Source of the DNA: Aegilops tauschii subsp. strangulata
Taxonomy: Eukaryota > Streptophyta > Magnoliopsida > Poales > Poaceae
Reading direction: 5' to 3'
NCBI RefSeq assembly: GCF_002575655.3
Contig: NC_053040.3
Coordinates: forward strand, 156,179,148 to 156,243,147
Length of the DNA stretch: 64,000 nucleotides
Below are positions 32,913-43,543 of the stretch, piece after piece. How positions within the stretch are numbered: the stretch's first letter is position 1; the number at the start of each line of letters is the position of its first letter. The position numbers and the translations under genes were made by a program. The notes under the pieces were generated by a model that was not told the DNA's origin, did no database searches, and worked only from the letters and a program-made list of their open reading frames with translations.

Positions 32913-35900
32913 ATGCCGGAGCTGATACCCCGACGCCGCCGTCCATTACAAGAGATCGACCTCTCTCATCCACGGCCTCGGCCCGGGATCCTTGCATCCC
33001 GTCCTCTCGCTTCATCCCCGCCGTCGTCCACCTTGCCGGCGCCGCTCCTACGACCGTCTCGTCCACCGCGCCCCGCCGCCACCGTCTACCCTCCTAGATC
33101 TGCTTCCACGCCGCCGACAGCCATCGCTACCACAGCACCGTCAAATTCTCAGCAGATGCGTACACGGCGCCGCACCAGAGGTGGTACTCTTTCGTATCTT
33201 CTCAACTTATTTATCGCAGCAAGAAAATAGATCGCCACTGCTTTACTCTGATTTCTTGTCTTGGTTGCAAAGTTGCCTTTGTCCGGTTTGCACCTTCAGA
33301 TCCGCCATGGCACGCTCAACACTATACTCCCAATGCTTATGGTTTTCCCCTTTTATATTCCACACTAGTTAAATCATAGTAGACTAAATTTCAAAATTGG
33401 GTCAGTCGATTTTTCAGAGCTCGCCGGAGTTCGCCAGTGCAAACGAAGGGGCTCGGGTGGTTGTGGGGCCTCGCCGAATGAAGAAAACTCGACGCGGGTG
33501 GGGGTTGGGCGGGGGTGGGGGGTGGGGGTGGCGGAGGAACACAGGCAGCGGGGGCCGGTGGTCCGGCCGGCAGCCCGTGCGGTGTTCTGTATGGGAAGAA
33601 TCAGAGACGAGGAAGAAGATGGGTTAGGAGACGTACGATCTTCATCCAACCGCCTGAAATGGTCGAGAGACAGCCGGGAGTTGCATTCTTAATGCGCTCT
33701 GGTTCATCATGTGTGGGCACTGCGCAACCAACATTTTATTATCCAAAATCTGCTTGCTCTTCTTTACCATGTTCCTCTTCCGTTCTTCTTTAATATGTAC
33801 TCTCTCCGTTCCTAAATACAAGTCTTTGTATAGATTCCACCATGGACTACATATGGAGCAAAATGAGTGAATCTACACTCTAAAATGTATCTGGATACAT
33901 CTGTATGTGATCCATAGTGGAAATCTCCACCAAGACTTATATTTTGGAACGGAGGGAGTATGGTAGTGGTACAATATGTTCCTTGTACTGAAGATGAGCA
34001 GGGACTTTTGCAGTGTAGAGGTCTATACGGTCGGTTGTGATGGACACTTTGAGCCTCTTTGATTCGTAGGATCTTGTAAACATAGGAATAGGATTTGTAG
34101 TCACCTGCCCACTTGAATCCTATAAGAATAGCAAGGAAATGCGGGGAGCTGTGTCGCCTTTGAGAGTAACACTGATGTTAACAGTACCGCACCTTCACTT
34201 GAAGAGAGCTGGTATCCGAAGCCTTTCTAGCCGTACTGGCAATACTAGCACATATATTCCAGCAAGTTCTACTTTGCTGATTTTACTCTGATGCTTACGG
34301 TGTTCCCCGTTATATCTACACTATGATCTGTGTAGCTGCTTTGTGTCACACTAGCAGCAGTCCACTCTTGAAGCTAAACACTGCAATGACTTACAAAATT
34401 GGCACCAAGGCATTGAGTGCCATTCTGGATGCAATGAAACTCATACGCTCCCCACCTGTTGATTCTTGTTCAGAATATGATCCTAATGACTCTTGTTCAA
34501 AATTGCCACATATAGAGAGACATCATGGAATTGCATTTCTTTGGGCGCTGTGATTCATCATGAGTGGGCAACCAACATTGTATGCAATAAAGTGGAACCT
34601 CAAGAATATGCTTCCTCTTCTGTTCTTTAACATGTTACTCTTTGTTTATTCTGTATTTAGTACGTACAGTATGTTCCTTGTCAGGAAGGGGCGCAGGGAC
34701 ATCTGCAGTCAACAGCTGATAGAGCTGGCCTGTACGTGATCGATAGGCTTTCAATTACTAGCGGCAATACAACACCGTATTTTCAAGCCAGTTCCACTTT
34801 CCCGATTTATATATCGTGGTTATAGTGTACCCCTGTTATGTACACTATGATCTGCCTAGTTGTTGTGTGCTCTTGTTATCATGGTTTGGCAATAAACTCT
34901 CTATATAGTATATTATGAACCTATCATCTGCCAGCTATCCTTACTTCTGGAGCCTATTTTTGTGTGTACTTGTGCCAGATTATATAAATGCACGCACCAT
35001 ATTACAGCACACATGAGCTCTCTCATCAGAATCCAGTGATAGCACACAAGTGTTTACAGGGGCGCCCTTATATTAGAATATCATCTGCATTACAAAGATA
35101 ATCTCACAACTATTTATGTTTTCATGGTTCTCAGATATTATACGCAATTACAGTGAATATCAGAATCCGCGCATCAGAAGAATATTGTGGAACACTGCAA
35201 TGACTTACAAAATTAGCACCAAGGCATTGAGTGCCATTTTGGAAGCAATGAAACTCATACGCTCCCCACCTGTTGATTCTTGTTCAGAATATCATCCTAA
35301 TGACTATTCTAACCTCGAGGAGTCAAAGGCAGATGGCCTGTCCTGTTCACCCATCAAGGTGCCTGTTCTAATTTGGCAAGGTTTTATTGATTGCGCGTAT
35401 CTTGCATATGTTGTCTTGCATTTCTTCTACTTTGTTGCACCGCCATCTGCTTAGTTTACTCATCATATAACTCAAGATGCCATGCCCATCCATTATCAAT
35501 ACATATTCCATCTGTCATCATACCATGTTTTTCCACTCAAATGTTGTTCTTGTGTATCAGACATCAAAAAGGAAGAGGGTGATTGCCGAACCTGAAGGAG
35601 CACCAGCAAAGTCCTTGAAAAACGTGGTGGTGCCGGAGAAATCAGACAGCGCCCCACTTATATTGGTTGTACAACCATTGACACTAAACATAGGACCGAC
35701 TCCAGCAGACTGTACCCATACTTCACTGGCCACACCACTAGCCCCACCACACAGGACCTGCACTCCAGCAAAAGGTATACCGATTTCATTTTCCATAGCA
35801 CCAGCTGTACCACAGAAAAATCCCACTCCAGCAAAAAGTACAGCAAGTCCACCGGCCGAAGACCTATCCCAACTGCAGAGACGGCCAATTCCTGCAGATT

Positions 35901-37791
35901 GGAACCCCATTCCATTTATTCCCAGTTTAAAAGACAATGCTTTCAATGTTGTTAGGGACTACGTGCATATATTCCCATCATGGGAAGAATATAGTGAAGA
36001 CAAACACCATTTTCACATCTTCCTGTCCAACTTACGTGTAAGTGCTATTATTCATGGTTATTATTTTCCTGTTTTCTGCTGATCGAACACATCAATGATT
36101 TACATTACATTGTTGTAACTAGGCGAGGGTCAATCTGGATAGTCATGACGAGCAAAGCTTGCTTGTGCTTTTCAAGGAAGCATTGCAGCAGTATCGGTGT
36201 TACCTGAGGAAATCACACTTTGATGGCAAGTCTCTAAACGAATTTCCGGTGAAGTCTCCTATGCTAAATTTAGAAGACATTGAATGGAAAAACCTTGTTA
36301 TGCACTGGTCTCGTTCCCAGGATGAGGTACTGTCTATGAAATCAAATGACAATTTGAACTTCTACTTTTCCACATGTGCCTTACGGATCTTTTTTGCAGG
36401 AAATCTGCTCGAAGAAGAATTCCGGTTTGAAAAGAACGACAGGATATCGCAAATATGTTGCCCGCTGCTTTGCTCTTATTAGTACCTTTTGTCCTGTATC
36501 ACTGTACTTGCATACGTACCTTGTTCATTATGTGACAACAGTATGCTTGATAGCTTGCTTATCAATTGTTCGCTCCAAATTATCTGATCTGTATGAATGG
36601 TTACATTAGTGTAGAATATATCCAATGCCAATGATTTTTTCAGCTCTGCATTGTTCTTGTAAGTACATGTTGTCCTTTATTAGTGTACTTATATTGACAG
36701 GTAGTTGTTCATGAACCATCACTCTGCAGCTTATTTTCCTTTGCCCTCCATTTTCTACACATCAAATCTATATTTACTCTTACCATAAGGTTGGTACTGA
36801 AGAAGTTTAGCTGTGCATTGCTCTTGGCTGTGCCTTTTGCCTGTATCGCTGCACATAGATTTATAGCTACTTGGTTATGTAGCATCACTCTTCATCTTAT
36901 CTTAAATATTCTCCATTTTTTTGTATATTATCACATCTATATTTACTCTTAACAAAATGTAGAATAAAGGCAATGCTTATGAAGAAGATTCTGTGGTAAA
37001 CTTCTTGAATTGCCCCCCCCCCATCAGCATGGACAAGGGCTTTATAGAGCCTGTCTTCACCAGTAATGTAAGTTTGTCCTTCTCAAGCCTTCAAACTTTG
37101 TTGTGTAGATTTGGTTATGCATGACTGCAACAGCTGTTTATTTTTGGTGTTTGCATCAAATTGCATGTTTAAAGTTTATTATGTAGTTCATAAACAAAAG
37201 TTTGTCCTTCTCAATTTAAGTTTTCAGTTGTACAACCAAGTTCCTTCTTCATACCATGTAAATTAAACTATACAGAGCAAGCGATCTTCTTTTGCACTGC
37301 ATGTATGCTTCTGTTCTTCATCCGTAATCCAGTGGTGTGGTGAACCTACCCACTACAACACAATGTCATATTCTGCAATGTCTTAACTATGAACAATGTC
37401 ATATCATTCTACTATTATTTAAACCGTCTCTTTATTTGCCAATCTGAAATGGGATTAATTGACATCACACTAACCATTAATACTTATGAGTTCTTGATCT
37501 GTAATCTAGTGGTGTCGTGAAGCTGCCAACTCCTTCACAATGTCATTTCCTGCCATGTCTTGACCTGAACAATACCATATTGATTTAATGCAATTTTAAA
37601 CTGTGTCACTTTATTCGTCAGTAAGAAATGTGATGAATTGTCAGCACTGATACTTTTATGTGCAAAACCTGTCATCTGTCTGCTTGTTTATCTTTCAGAG
37701 TGAGGAAGATATAAATGTTGAACAAGCGCAGTCTCATCATCTTGCTCAGGTGGTTGCGCTGCAGCTCGCCAGCAGGGCTAACCTTTCTTGA
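32913..37791 (+). CDS. Seven-exon gene, Ptta/En-Spm transposase-associated family-like
   Basis: Proposed exons: 32913-33180, 35135-35358, 35561-36037, 36123-36326, 36400-36481, 36970-37067 and 37699-37791 (TGA). All introns are GT-AG and every junction phase is compatible, giving about 481 residues. The N-terminus is Pro/Arg/Ser-rich (MPELIPRRRR). Exon 2 encodes a helical segment (YKISTKALSAILEAMKLIR). Exon 3 begins with a basic TSKRKR, then runs Pro/Ala-rich with 'TPA.S' repeats, and ends in a folded-looking part (PSWEEYSEDKHHFHIFL). Exons 4-5 carry LRKSHFDG, W.NLV.HW and SKKN...TTGYRKY, the order of conserved blocks in the plant transposase-associated family (Pfam PF03004, from memory), though the gap between KN and TTG is shorter than usual. 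The exon 5/6 junction is the weakest. A CACTA terminus at 39515 on the same side suggests, but does not prove, that this is transposon cargo. It could equally be a domesticated gene. Confidence 0.55.
33800..33958. mobile_element. Stowaway MITE (Thalos-like), in intron 1
   Basis: A 159-bp foldback flanked by TA on both sides. The left end is CTCTCTCCGTTCCTAAATAC and the inverted right end is CTCCCTCCGTTCCAAAATAT. The body, with 'aaaatgagtgaatctacact', matches the Thalos type as I remember it. It lies inside the proposed first intron of the 32.9-kb gene. Confidence 0.9.
34375..34491 (+). repeat. Duplicate of part of exon 2 (35188-35304)
   Basis: 117 bp, about 95% identical to the body of exon 2, including the coding run KALSAIL.AMKLIRSPPVD. 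It diverges soon after 'cctaatgac' and then runs to an early stop. Flanking intron segments are also duplicated: 33670-33800 resembles 34530-34650, and 33240-33364, 34256-34340 and 34780-34870 resemble one another. An 810-860 bp tandem duplication therefore affects intron 1 and one exon. The 34.4-kb copy is probably not used. Confidence 0.7.
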
Positions 37792-38099
37792 ACTCTATTG
37801 AAGTGATGTCGGTTTTGTATATTATTTTGTCGGCGTGTTTATTTGCACTGGTGGAGATCTTTGATGCCTAGTGTATGCAATCTGCTGTCTGCTTGTGCTT
37901 TATTATCATAGTCGCGAACTTTGATGCCCAGTGGATGTAATATGCCATAATTTCTTTATTGTATAGTCTAGGTTTTTTCTTATTCACTATGCTGCAGTTA
38001 TTTTACTGTACATATATCCTGTCTTCGCAGTAAACCGGCGAAACCTTAAAATTACGGTACATAATCGGGCCGTCATGCAATCACGATGTATGATCCGCA

Positions 38100-39076
38100 T
38101 CATGGGCCTCGTCAAACTGGCCCACTAGTAGATTCGGGCCTTTAATAGGCCGAGTAACCCCCGGCCCTCTTTTCGCAAGAAAACTCAATGGGCTTTTAGG
38201 AGGCTGCGAAGTAGGTTGGGCCTGAAACGTGCCGAACAGCTCACGGGCCGACAGCAGCCCGAAATGGACCCTGGCCCATGATTGTGCGAATCAAATCACG
38301 GGCTTTTAACAGGCCAAAATTATCTCGGTCCTTGTTTGGCCCAATCAGATATCGGCTGCGAGCAGGCCGGATGCAAACCGAGCCGTAGTTAGGCCCAACT
38401 ATATGATGGGCTTTTAACAGGCCGAAATTAATATAGGACCGAAATGTTAAATGGGCCCTTAACAGGCCGAAACTAATATCAGGCCAAATTACTAAATGGG
38501 CCTTTAGCAAGTGGGCCCAAAAGCATAGCGTCCAGTTAACGGGCCCAATCTGATATGGGCCATAATTGAGGCCAAAGCCTCTTAAAGGGCCGGACTTGAT
38601 CTGGGCCGTGATTTGGCCCAGAACGTGGGAGGCTTTTAACGGGCCGGATCTCATATGGGCCATTATTAGGCCCGGAACGTGGCAGGCCATTAATGGACCG
38701 GATCAAATATGGGCCGGCATTTGGCCCAAAACATGGCAGCCAGTTAATGGGCCGGCCTACTAGGGTCCTCAAAATCTTGTGGGCCTACAGCTAGGCCGGC
38801 CTATTAGTGTCGGTGAAATCTCGTGGGCCTTTAGCTGGGCCGGCCCATTATGATCCGCAAGAATTTTGTGGGCCTTTACCTGGGCCGGCCCATTGTGGCA
38901 CACAAAAATCTTGTGGGCCTTTACTTGGGCCGGCCCATTATGGCCCGCGAAATCTTGTGGGCCTTTAGCTGGGCCAGCCCATTATGGTCCGCAAAATCTC
39001 GTGGGCCTTTAGCTGGGCCGGCCCGTTATGGTCCGCAAAATCTTGTGGGCCTTTAGTTGGGCCGGCCCATTTAAAC
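38100..39076. repeat. TGGGCC-rich tandem array
   Basis: By eye about 35 TGGGCC/GGCCCA motifs lie in 1 kb. From about 38766 the unit is regular, 54-58 bp, reading 'gtgggcctttagctgggccggcccattatgg.ccgcaaaatct' with each element under 20 bp. Six or seven units are clear, and upstream units are longer and more diverged. TGGGCC is the plant site II motif bound by TCP factors. Subterminal repeat arrays are also usual at CACTA ends, where the element's own protein binds. Confidence 0.85.
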
Positions 39077-39515
39077 TTCATGGGTCGTGCCACGTGTCGA
39101 CGTATCATAGGCGCCTTTTGTCCAATGAGTGGATGACATCTGTCCCAACGATGAGCCGACACGTGTTTCCTCCAGCCAATGATGATTTTACACGTGGAAA
39201 ATCCCCATTGGTCGCGGCTGTTAACGGGTTATCGGATCCAAAACCTGACCCGATAGCTTAACGGCGTTCCGTTACGGTGGATGCCACGTGTAGGTCACCC
39301 TTGACGAATGCACTTCTGTGACGCGCGATTTATCGTCATGGAAGTGGACACTTCCGTGATGATAATTTTGGTAATGTCATGGAACACTTCTACGACAGCA
39401 CAGGTATGACTATCTTGATTCTGTCATAAATTTGTCATGGATGTACATGCATGACAAAAAACGCGACCTACTGTGACAAACATGTATCATCACGGAAGTG
39501 TATCTTTTTGTAGTG
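39070..39515. mobile_element. CACTA (En/Spm) transposon terminus
   Basis: Read inward from 39515 on the minus strand, the end is CACTACAAAAAGATACACTT followed by CCGTGATGATAC, a CACTA-type terminus. The flanking 3 bp are ATA. The subterminal part has repeated 'cacttccgtgatga' and 'tgtcatgga' motifs in both orientations. Four CACGTG boxes occur at 39091, 39160, 39191 and 39285. I did not find the opposite terminus, so the left limit is unknown. It may include the 38.1-39.1 kb array and perhaps the gene at 32.9-37.8 kb. Confidence 0.8.
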
Positions 39516-40040
39516 ATATATGAATATGATTTACAAATGTCCAAATCAAGTGTCACACGCAGCATAATGTGTACTCCCATCTAGATATGTACACAAGCGA
39601 TGTATCAAGATTCAAATACCGAGTCAATCAACCAATAATGTACAAAACTAACAGACATATAAACACTTATAGAGTATATGGATGAATAATATCAACTAAC
39701 ATACATAAGCCAGGCCGCTGTACTTTTTTTTACTAGAAGAACATCTTTTTTTAGCGAAGCTAGTAGGATATCTTGGCCCTTTCCGATGCGTGCCACTTAA
39801 GGTCCATCTATACTACTATTATTATTGAATGCACATTCAGCCCGATTGGCATATTTGTAGGTCTGGTACACAAATTAAAATTAAATGCCTTAGAGTCTTA
39901 TCAATTAATACAGACTTGTGCTAAAAAATTACAAACCAAAAAACAAAAACAATTATTACATGATCTCTAAAACAAATGGTTTGATCGATTACATGAACAA
40001 ACAACACAAAGGTTATTCAACGATGGAAAGAACATCTCAC
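39516..40040. other. No gene recognised
   Basis: An AT-rich spacer between the CACTA terminus and the decayed minus-strand gene. Apart from the CACTA flank I see no named element. Confidence 0.5.
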
Positions 40041-41031
40041 CTATGATTTACCAAGTGGGAATTTAACTTCCTCTTTTCCTTCAGGACCTTAACAATGCGG
40101 TCAGCCTCAGCTTGCTTCGTTTTGAAATCCACCGAATATTTAATGGTTGTCTTGAGTACTGCTTGTGATTGTGTTGTTTGCTTCCTAAACATGATACAAC
40201 ATCCATGGGGACATCGCTCTTTGATCTTGGGCTAACCTGTTTTGCCATTAAAGTTCCGATTGGATTCCGAAAAGTTCAAGTTAGCAAAACATCTCAACTG
40301 GGAGTTATAATAGCAAACTAGTTAAACAAACAAGGAATTAAAGAGTTCTAATTGGATGCTGAAAAGTAGTTATTAACATCATTGTAACCGGATGCAGCAG
40401 CAAAGCGGTTAAACAAACAAGTTTTGCAAAAGGTACCTGTTGTGGCATTGGAGTTTCTCTTGGATCCTGAAAAGTTGAGTAGCCAGTAACATGATTAGAG
40501 CAACCGGTTGCAGCAGCAACGCAGTTAAACAAACAAGTTTTGCAAAAGGAACCTGTTGTGGCATTGGAGTTTCTCTTGGATCCTGAAAAGTTGAGTAGTC
40601 AGTAACTTGATTAGAGCTACAAGTTACAACAACAAACCTGTGACACAAATATATTTTTTAAAATGTACCTGCTTTGCAATTGGACTTCCAATTGGATCAT
40701 GAAAACTTGAAGTTGGTAAGATGATTACAGCAACAAGTTACAGCAGCAAACCAGGTAAACAAGGAAGTTTCCGAAAACATACATGTTGTGCCAACGGAGT
40801 TTCAGTTGGATCATGCAAACTTGAATGTTAGCAATCATAAATAAAGGGTTGCACGAGCCATAAGAAACTAACATCAAACTAGTAAAACTAACCAGTTTTG
40901 GCAACGTATTTAATTACACATAAACTAGTAAAACTAACAAGTTCTTGGCAACGTATTAAAGTAACAAGTCGGTACCGTTTACCAGCAACACTGACATCTG
41001 TAATTTTTTTTTATGTAAGCAAAATGATTCC

Positions 41032-41093
<62 letters not shown>

Positions 41094-41587
41094 AGTTAAA
41101 AAGACGGTGTCCCTCGTATAAACCAGCCAGTTGTCTATCTATGAACATGCAAACATTACTAGTGCTACAAGTGATAACAACAAACCATTTAAACAAACAG
41201 GGTATCAGAACGTAAATTACACGTGAATTCTGCTGCACCCTAGAAGTACATATGACCAGCTATCTACGTACTTAAGTAGCTATTTAAGTTCAGGCAAACA
41301 GGTAATTCCTAACAGTAAGTATCAAACACATAGATTGGCGCAGTCTATAATAGGATTAACAGGCTATGTCATTATATAATCAGTAGCAAACTAAATTAAG
41401 CCAAGCAAAGTAATTGAACAATTTTGCAATAAGTGGCTAACTAAAATTCCGAGAAGCAGGTAATTGAACTTACGCTAGCTCTTTGTATAGGCACACTGCA
41501 ACTTCTTTTTCGCTTATAAGGTTCTAAGAAGGAGTCCATGGCATCAATTGCTTGGATACGCACTCCCAATACTTCTTTGTTCCCACA
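40041..41587 (-). pseudogene. Decayed minus-strand gene with tandem 30-nt mini-exons
   Basis: Not recognised. An upstream exon, 41587-41474, lies between a TGCAG acceptor and an AGC/GTAAGT donor and encodes 38 open codons, including GVRIQAIDAMDSF and PYKRKRSC. Downstream come mini-exons 30 nt long. 40698-40669 encodes DPIGSPIAKQ; 40582-40553 and 40466-40437 both encode DPRETPMPQQ with intact TTTTCAG acceptors and GT donors. Degenerate copies lie at about 40812-40784 (DPTETPLAQ.) and about 40370-40343 (stop inside). The last block, about 40270-40041, starts NPIGTLMAKQVSPRSK and ends in another phase with a helical, lysine-rich segment (DFKTKQAEADRIVKVLKEKR) before a GTGAG donor. It needs a frameshift of one base, and its acceptor reads GG instead of AG. 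The reading is that of a multi-exon gene now broken. Mini-exon spacing is about 94-116 bp. Confidence 0.5.
41032..41093. repeat. (AC)n(AT)n microsatellite
   Basis: About 20 AC units followed directly by about 10 AT units, in what would be an intron of the minus-strand gene. Confidence 0.95.
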
Positions 41588-42241
41588 CTGCATTGGTAAG
41601 TCGAATGGTTAATCTGATAAGATGGTGCGTCCTTGATATGTTATATGGGGTTGTCAGACTAGTTGTAGCCGCACACATCACACTGGCTTTTACTGTATAT
41701 TTCATGTGATTACATTTGGCATATCGAGATCTAAGCAATCTACATTAGGATGAAAAGACTGGCATCCTTCACATTATTGGCAAACTCAGTTCATAGAAAC
41801 AAGCAATTCAACCATTCAATGGGTAAATCAAAAGCGCCACTAGAATATTTTTCACTACCCCAATCATACACGCAAAAAGGGCGACACCACCGTAGGGGCT
41901 AGTATGGACGACCGCCTCGGGTGGCTGGAAAGTGTGCACCTAGTTTGAGTCGTCCAGGTTGGCCCAGGCTAGTTTTGTTCGTCCCAACGCACGAGCAGGC
42001 AATGTAAAAAATGAATAAAAATGTTTCATTTGGATGGGCCAATAACGTAAATGCAAGGCAGGCCCTATAGCAGGCTCACGGCCCAAACGAGCGCCTCCCA
42101 TATCGATCGACAGCAAGAAAAATCCCAAATCGTTCGCTCCAGCCCCCAGTCTGGTTCACTCCTAACCTAGCCGCCGCTAGAAAGACCAACACAACACTTC
42201 GACGCGCCCTCGTTGGAGGGCGGTCGCCGGGCTTCAAGCAA

Positions 42242-42737
42242 ATGGAAGGACAAGAAGATGAAGATCCAACCCTGGGTGTAGCCTGCGTGGGAGGCAGTAG
42301 CGGCAGCTCGGGCATGGCATCGAGCTTGCGTAAACGGAGAGTCGTAACTTGCAAGAGCAGCATGCGCAACGAGTAGGTACATCACATCCCTAATTATATC
42401 TAATTCAACTCTTCAAATTCTGGCCAATAGTTAAACCTAACGCTGTTGTAAAACTGCTTGTATGTAGGGAATCTATGAGAAAATGAAACCAATTTCTGCT
42501 TATTTTATAACTCCCCCAATCAATATTGAACTGACTGAACCTGATGTATCTAATCAAATTTCCGGTACAAACATACAAGCTCATGTTGTTCTTGAGCCTG
42601 TAGTGTCTAATGAACAGACTGCTAATGAAGGATTTGATGCAAACATTTTACATGCTCCTGGTGATGAACATATAGTGTCTAATGAGGGATCTAATGCAAG
42701 AATTTTGCAAGCTCCCATTGAAAGATTTAGTGTCTAA
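42242..42737 (+). pseudogene. Short plus-strand two-exon gene remnant
   Basis: Not securely identified. Exon 1 (from 42242) has a good start context (gcaaATGG) and 44 open codons, MEGQEDEDPTLG..., ending RNE at 42373. Then TAG GTACAT follows, where one extra G would give a strong GAG/GTAGGT donor in phase 0. Exon 2 (42468-42737) follows a TATGTAG acceptor in the matching phase and encodes 89 residues, GIYEKMKPISAYFITPP... to a TAA. It includes a weak internal repeat around 'VSNE' (residues about 45 and 70 of that exon). The 'KPISAYF' opening faintly resembles N-termini of hAT-type zinc-finger transposases, but this is a guess. The Angela element begins 190 bp downstream and may have removed the rest. 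Confidence 0.35.
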
Positions 42738-42929
42738 TGATGATCTGCTATGTTGAGAGAGACATAGAGATTTGCAGGCATTGATGACAAGCAAATTATA
42801 GTACATTTTCATGGCTTGAGGAAATGTCGAGGCCATCTACCAGAAAGTCCCCGTATCATGACAACGTAGCATAAATACTTTCTAATCTGTTGTTTGAAAC
42901 TATTGGCATACTTGTGCAGGATAGATATA

Positions 42930-43543
42930 TGAAGGAAATATGCCCTAGAGGCAATAATAAAGTTATTATTTATTTCCTTATATCATGATAAATGTTTATT
43001 ATTCATGCTAGAATTGTATTAACCGGAAACATGATACATGTGTGAATACATAGACAAACAGAGTGTCACTAGTATGCCTCTACTTGACTAGCTTGTTAAT
43101 TAAAGATGGTTATGTTTCCTAACCATAGACATGAGTTGTCATTTGATTAACGGGATCACATCATTAGGAGAATGATGTGATTGACTTGACCCATTCCGTT
43201 AGCTTAGCACTTGATCGTTTAGTATGTAGCTATTGCTTTCTTCATGACTTATACATGTTCCTATGACTATGAGATTATGCAACTCCTGTTTCCCGGAGGA
43301 ACACTTTGTGTGCTACCAAAGTCACAACGTAACTGGGTGATTCTAAAGGTGCTCTACAGGTGCCTTCGAAGGTACTTGTTGAGTTGGCGTATTTCGAGAT
43401 TAGGATTTGTCACTCTGATTGTCGGAGAGGTATCTCTGGGCCCTCTCGGTAATGCACATCACTATAAGCCTTGCAAGCAATGTGACTAATGAGTTAGTTG
43501 CGGGATGATGCATTACGTAACTAGTAAAGAGACTTGCCGGGGT
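42930..43543 (+). repeat. Angela 5' LTR, first part
   Basis: 614 bp, collinear with 59614-60225. It is interrupted after 'gacttgccgg' by the reverse gypsy element. Confidence 0.93.

Noticed and set aside
37351..37361. CACTACAACAC as a possible left CACTA terminus
   Set aside because: The sequence after CACTACAA does not match the terminus at 39515, there is no ATA duplication, and it lies in an intron of the 32.9-kb gene.
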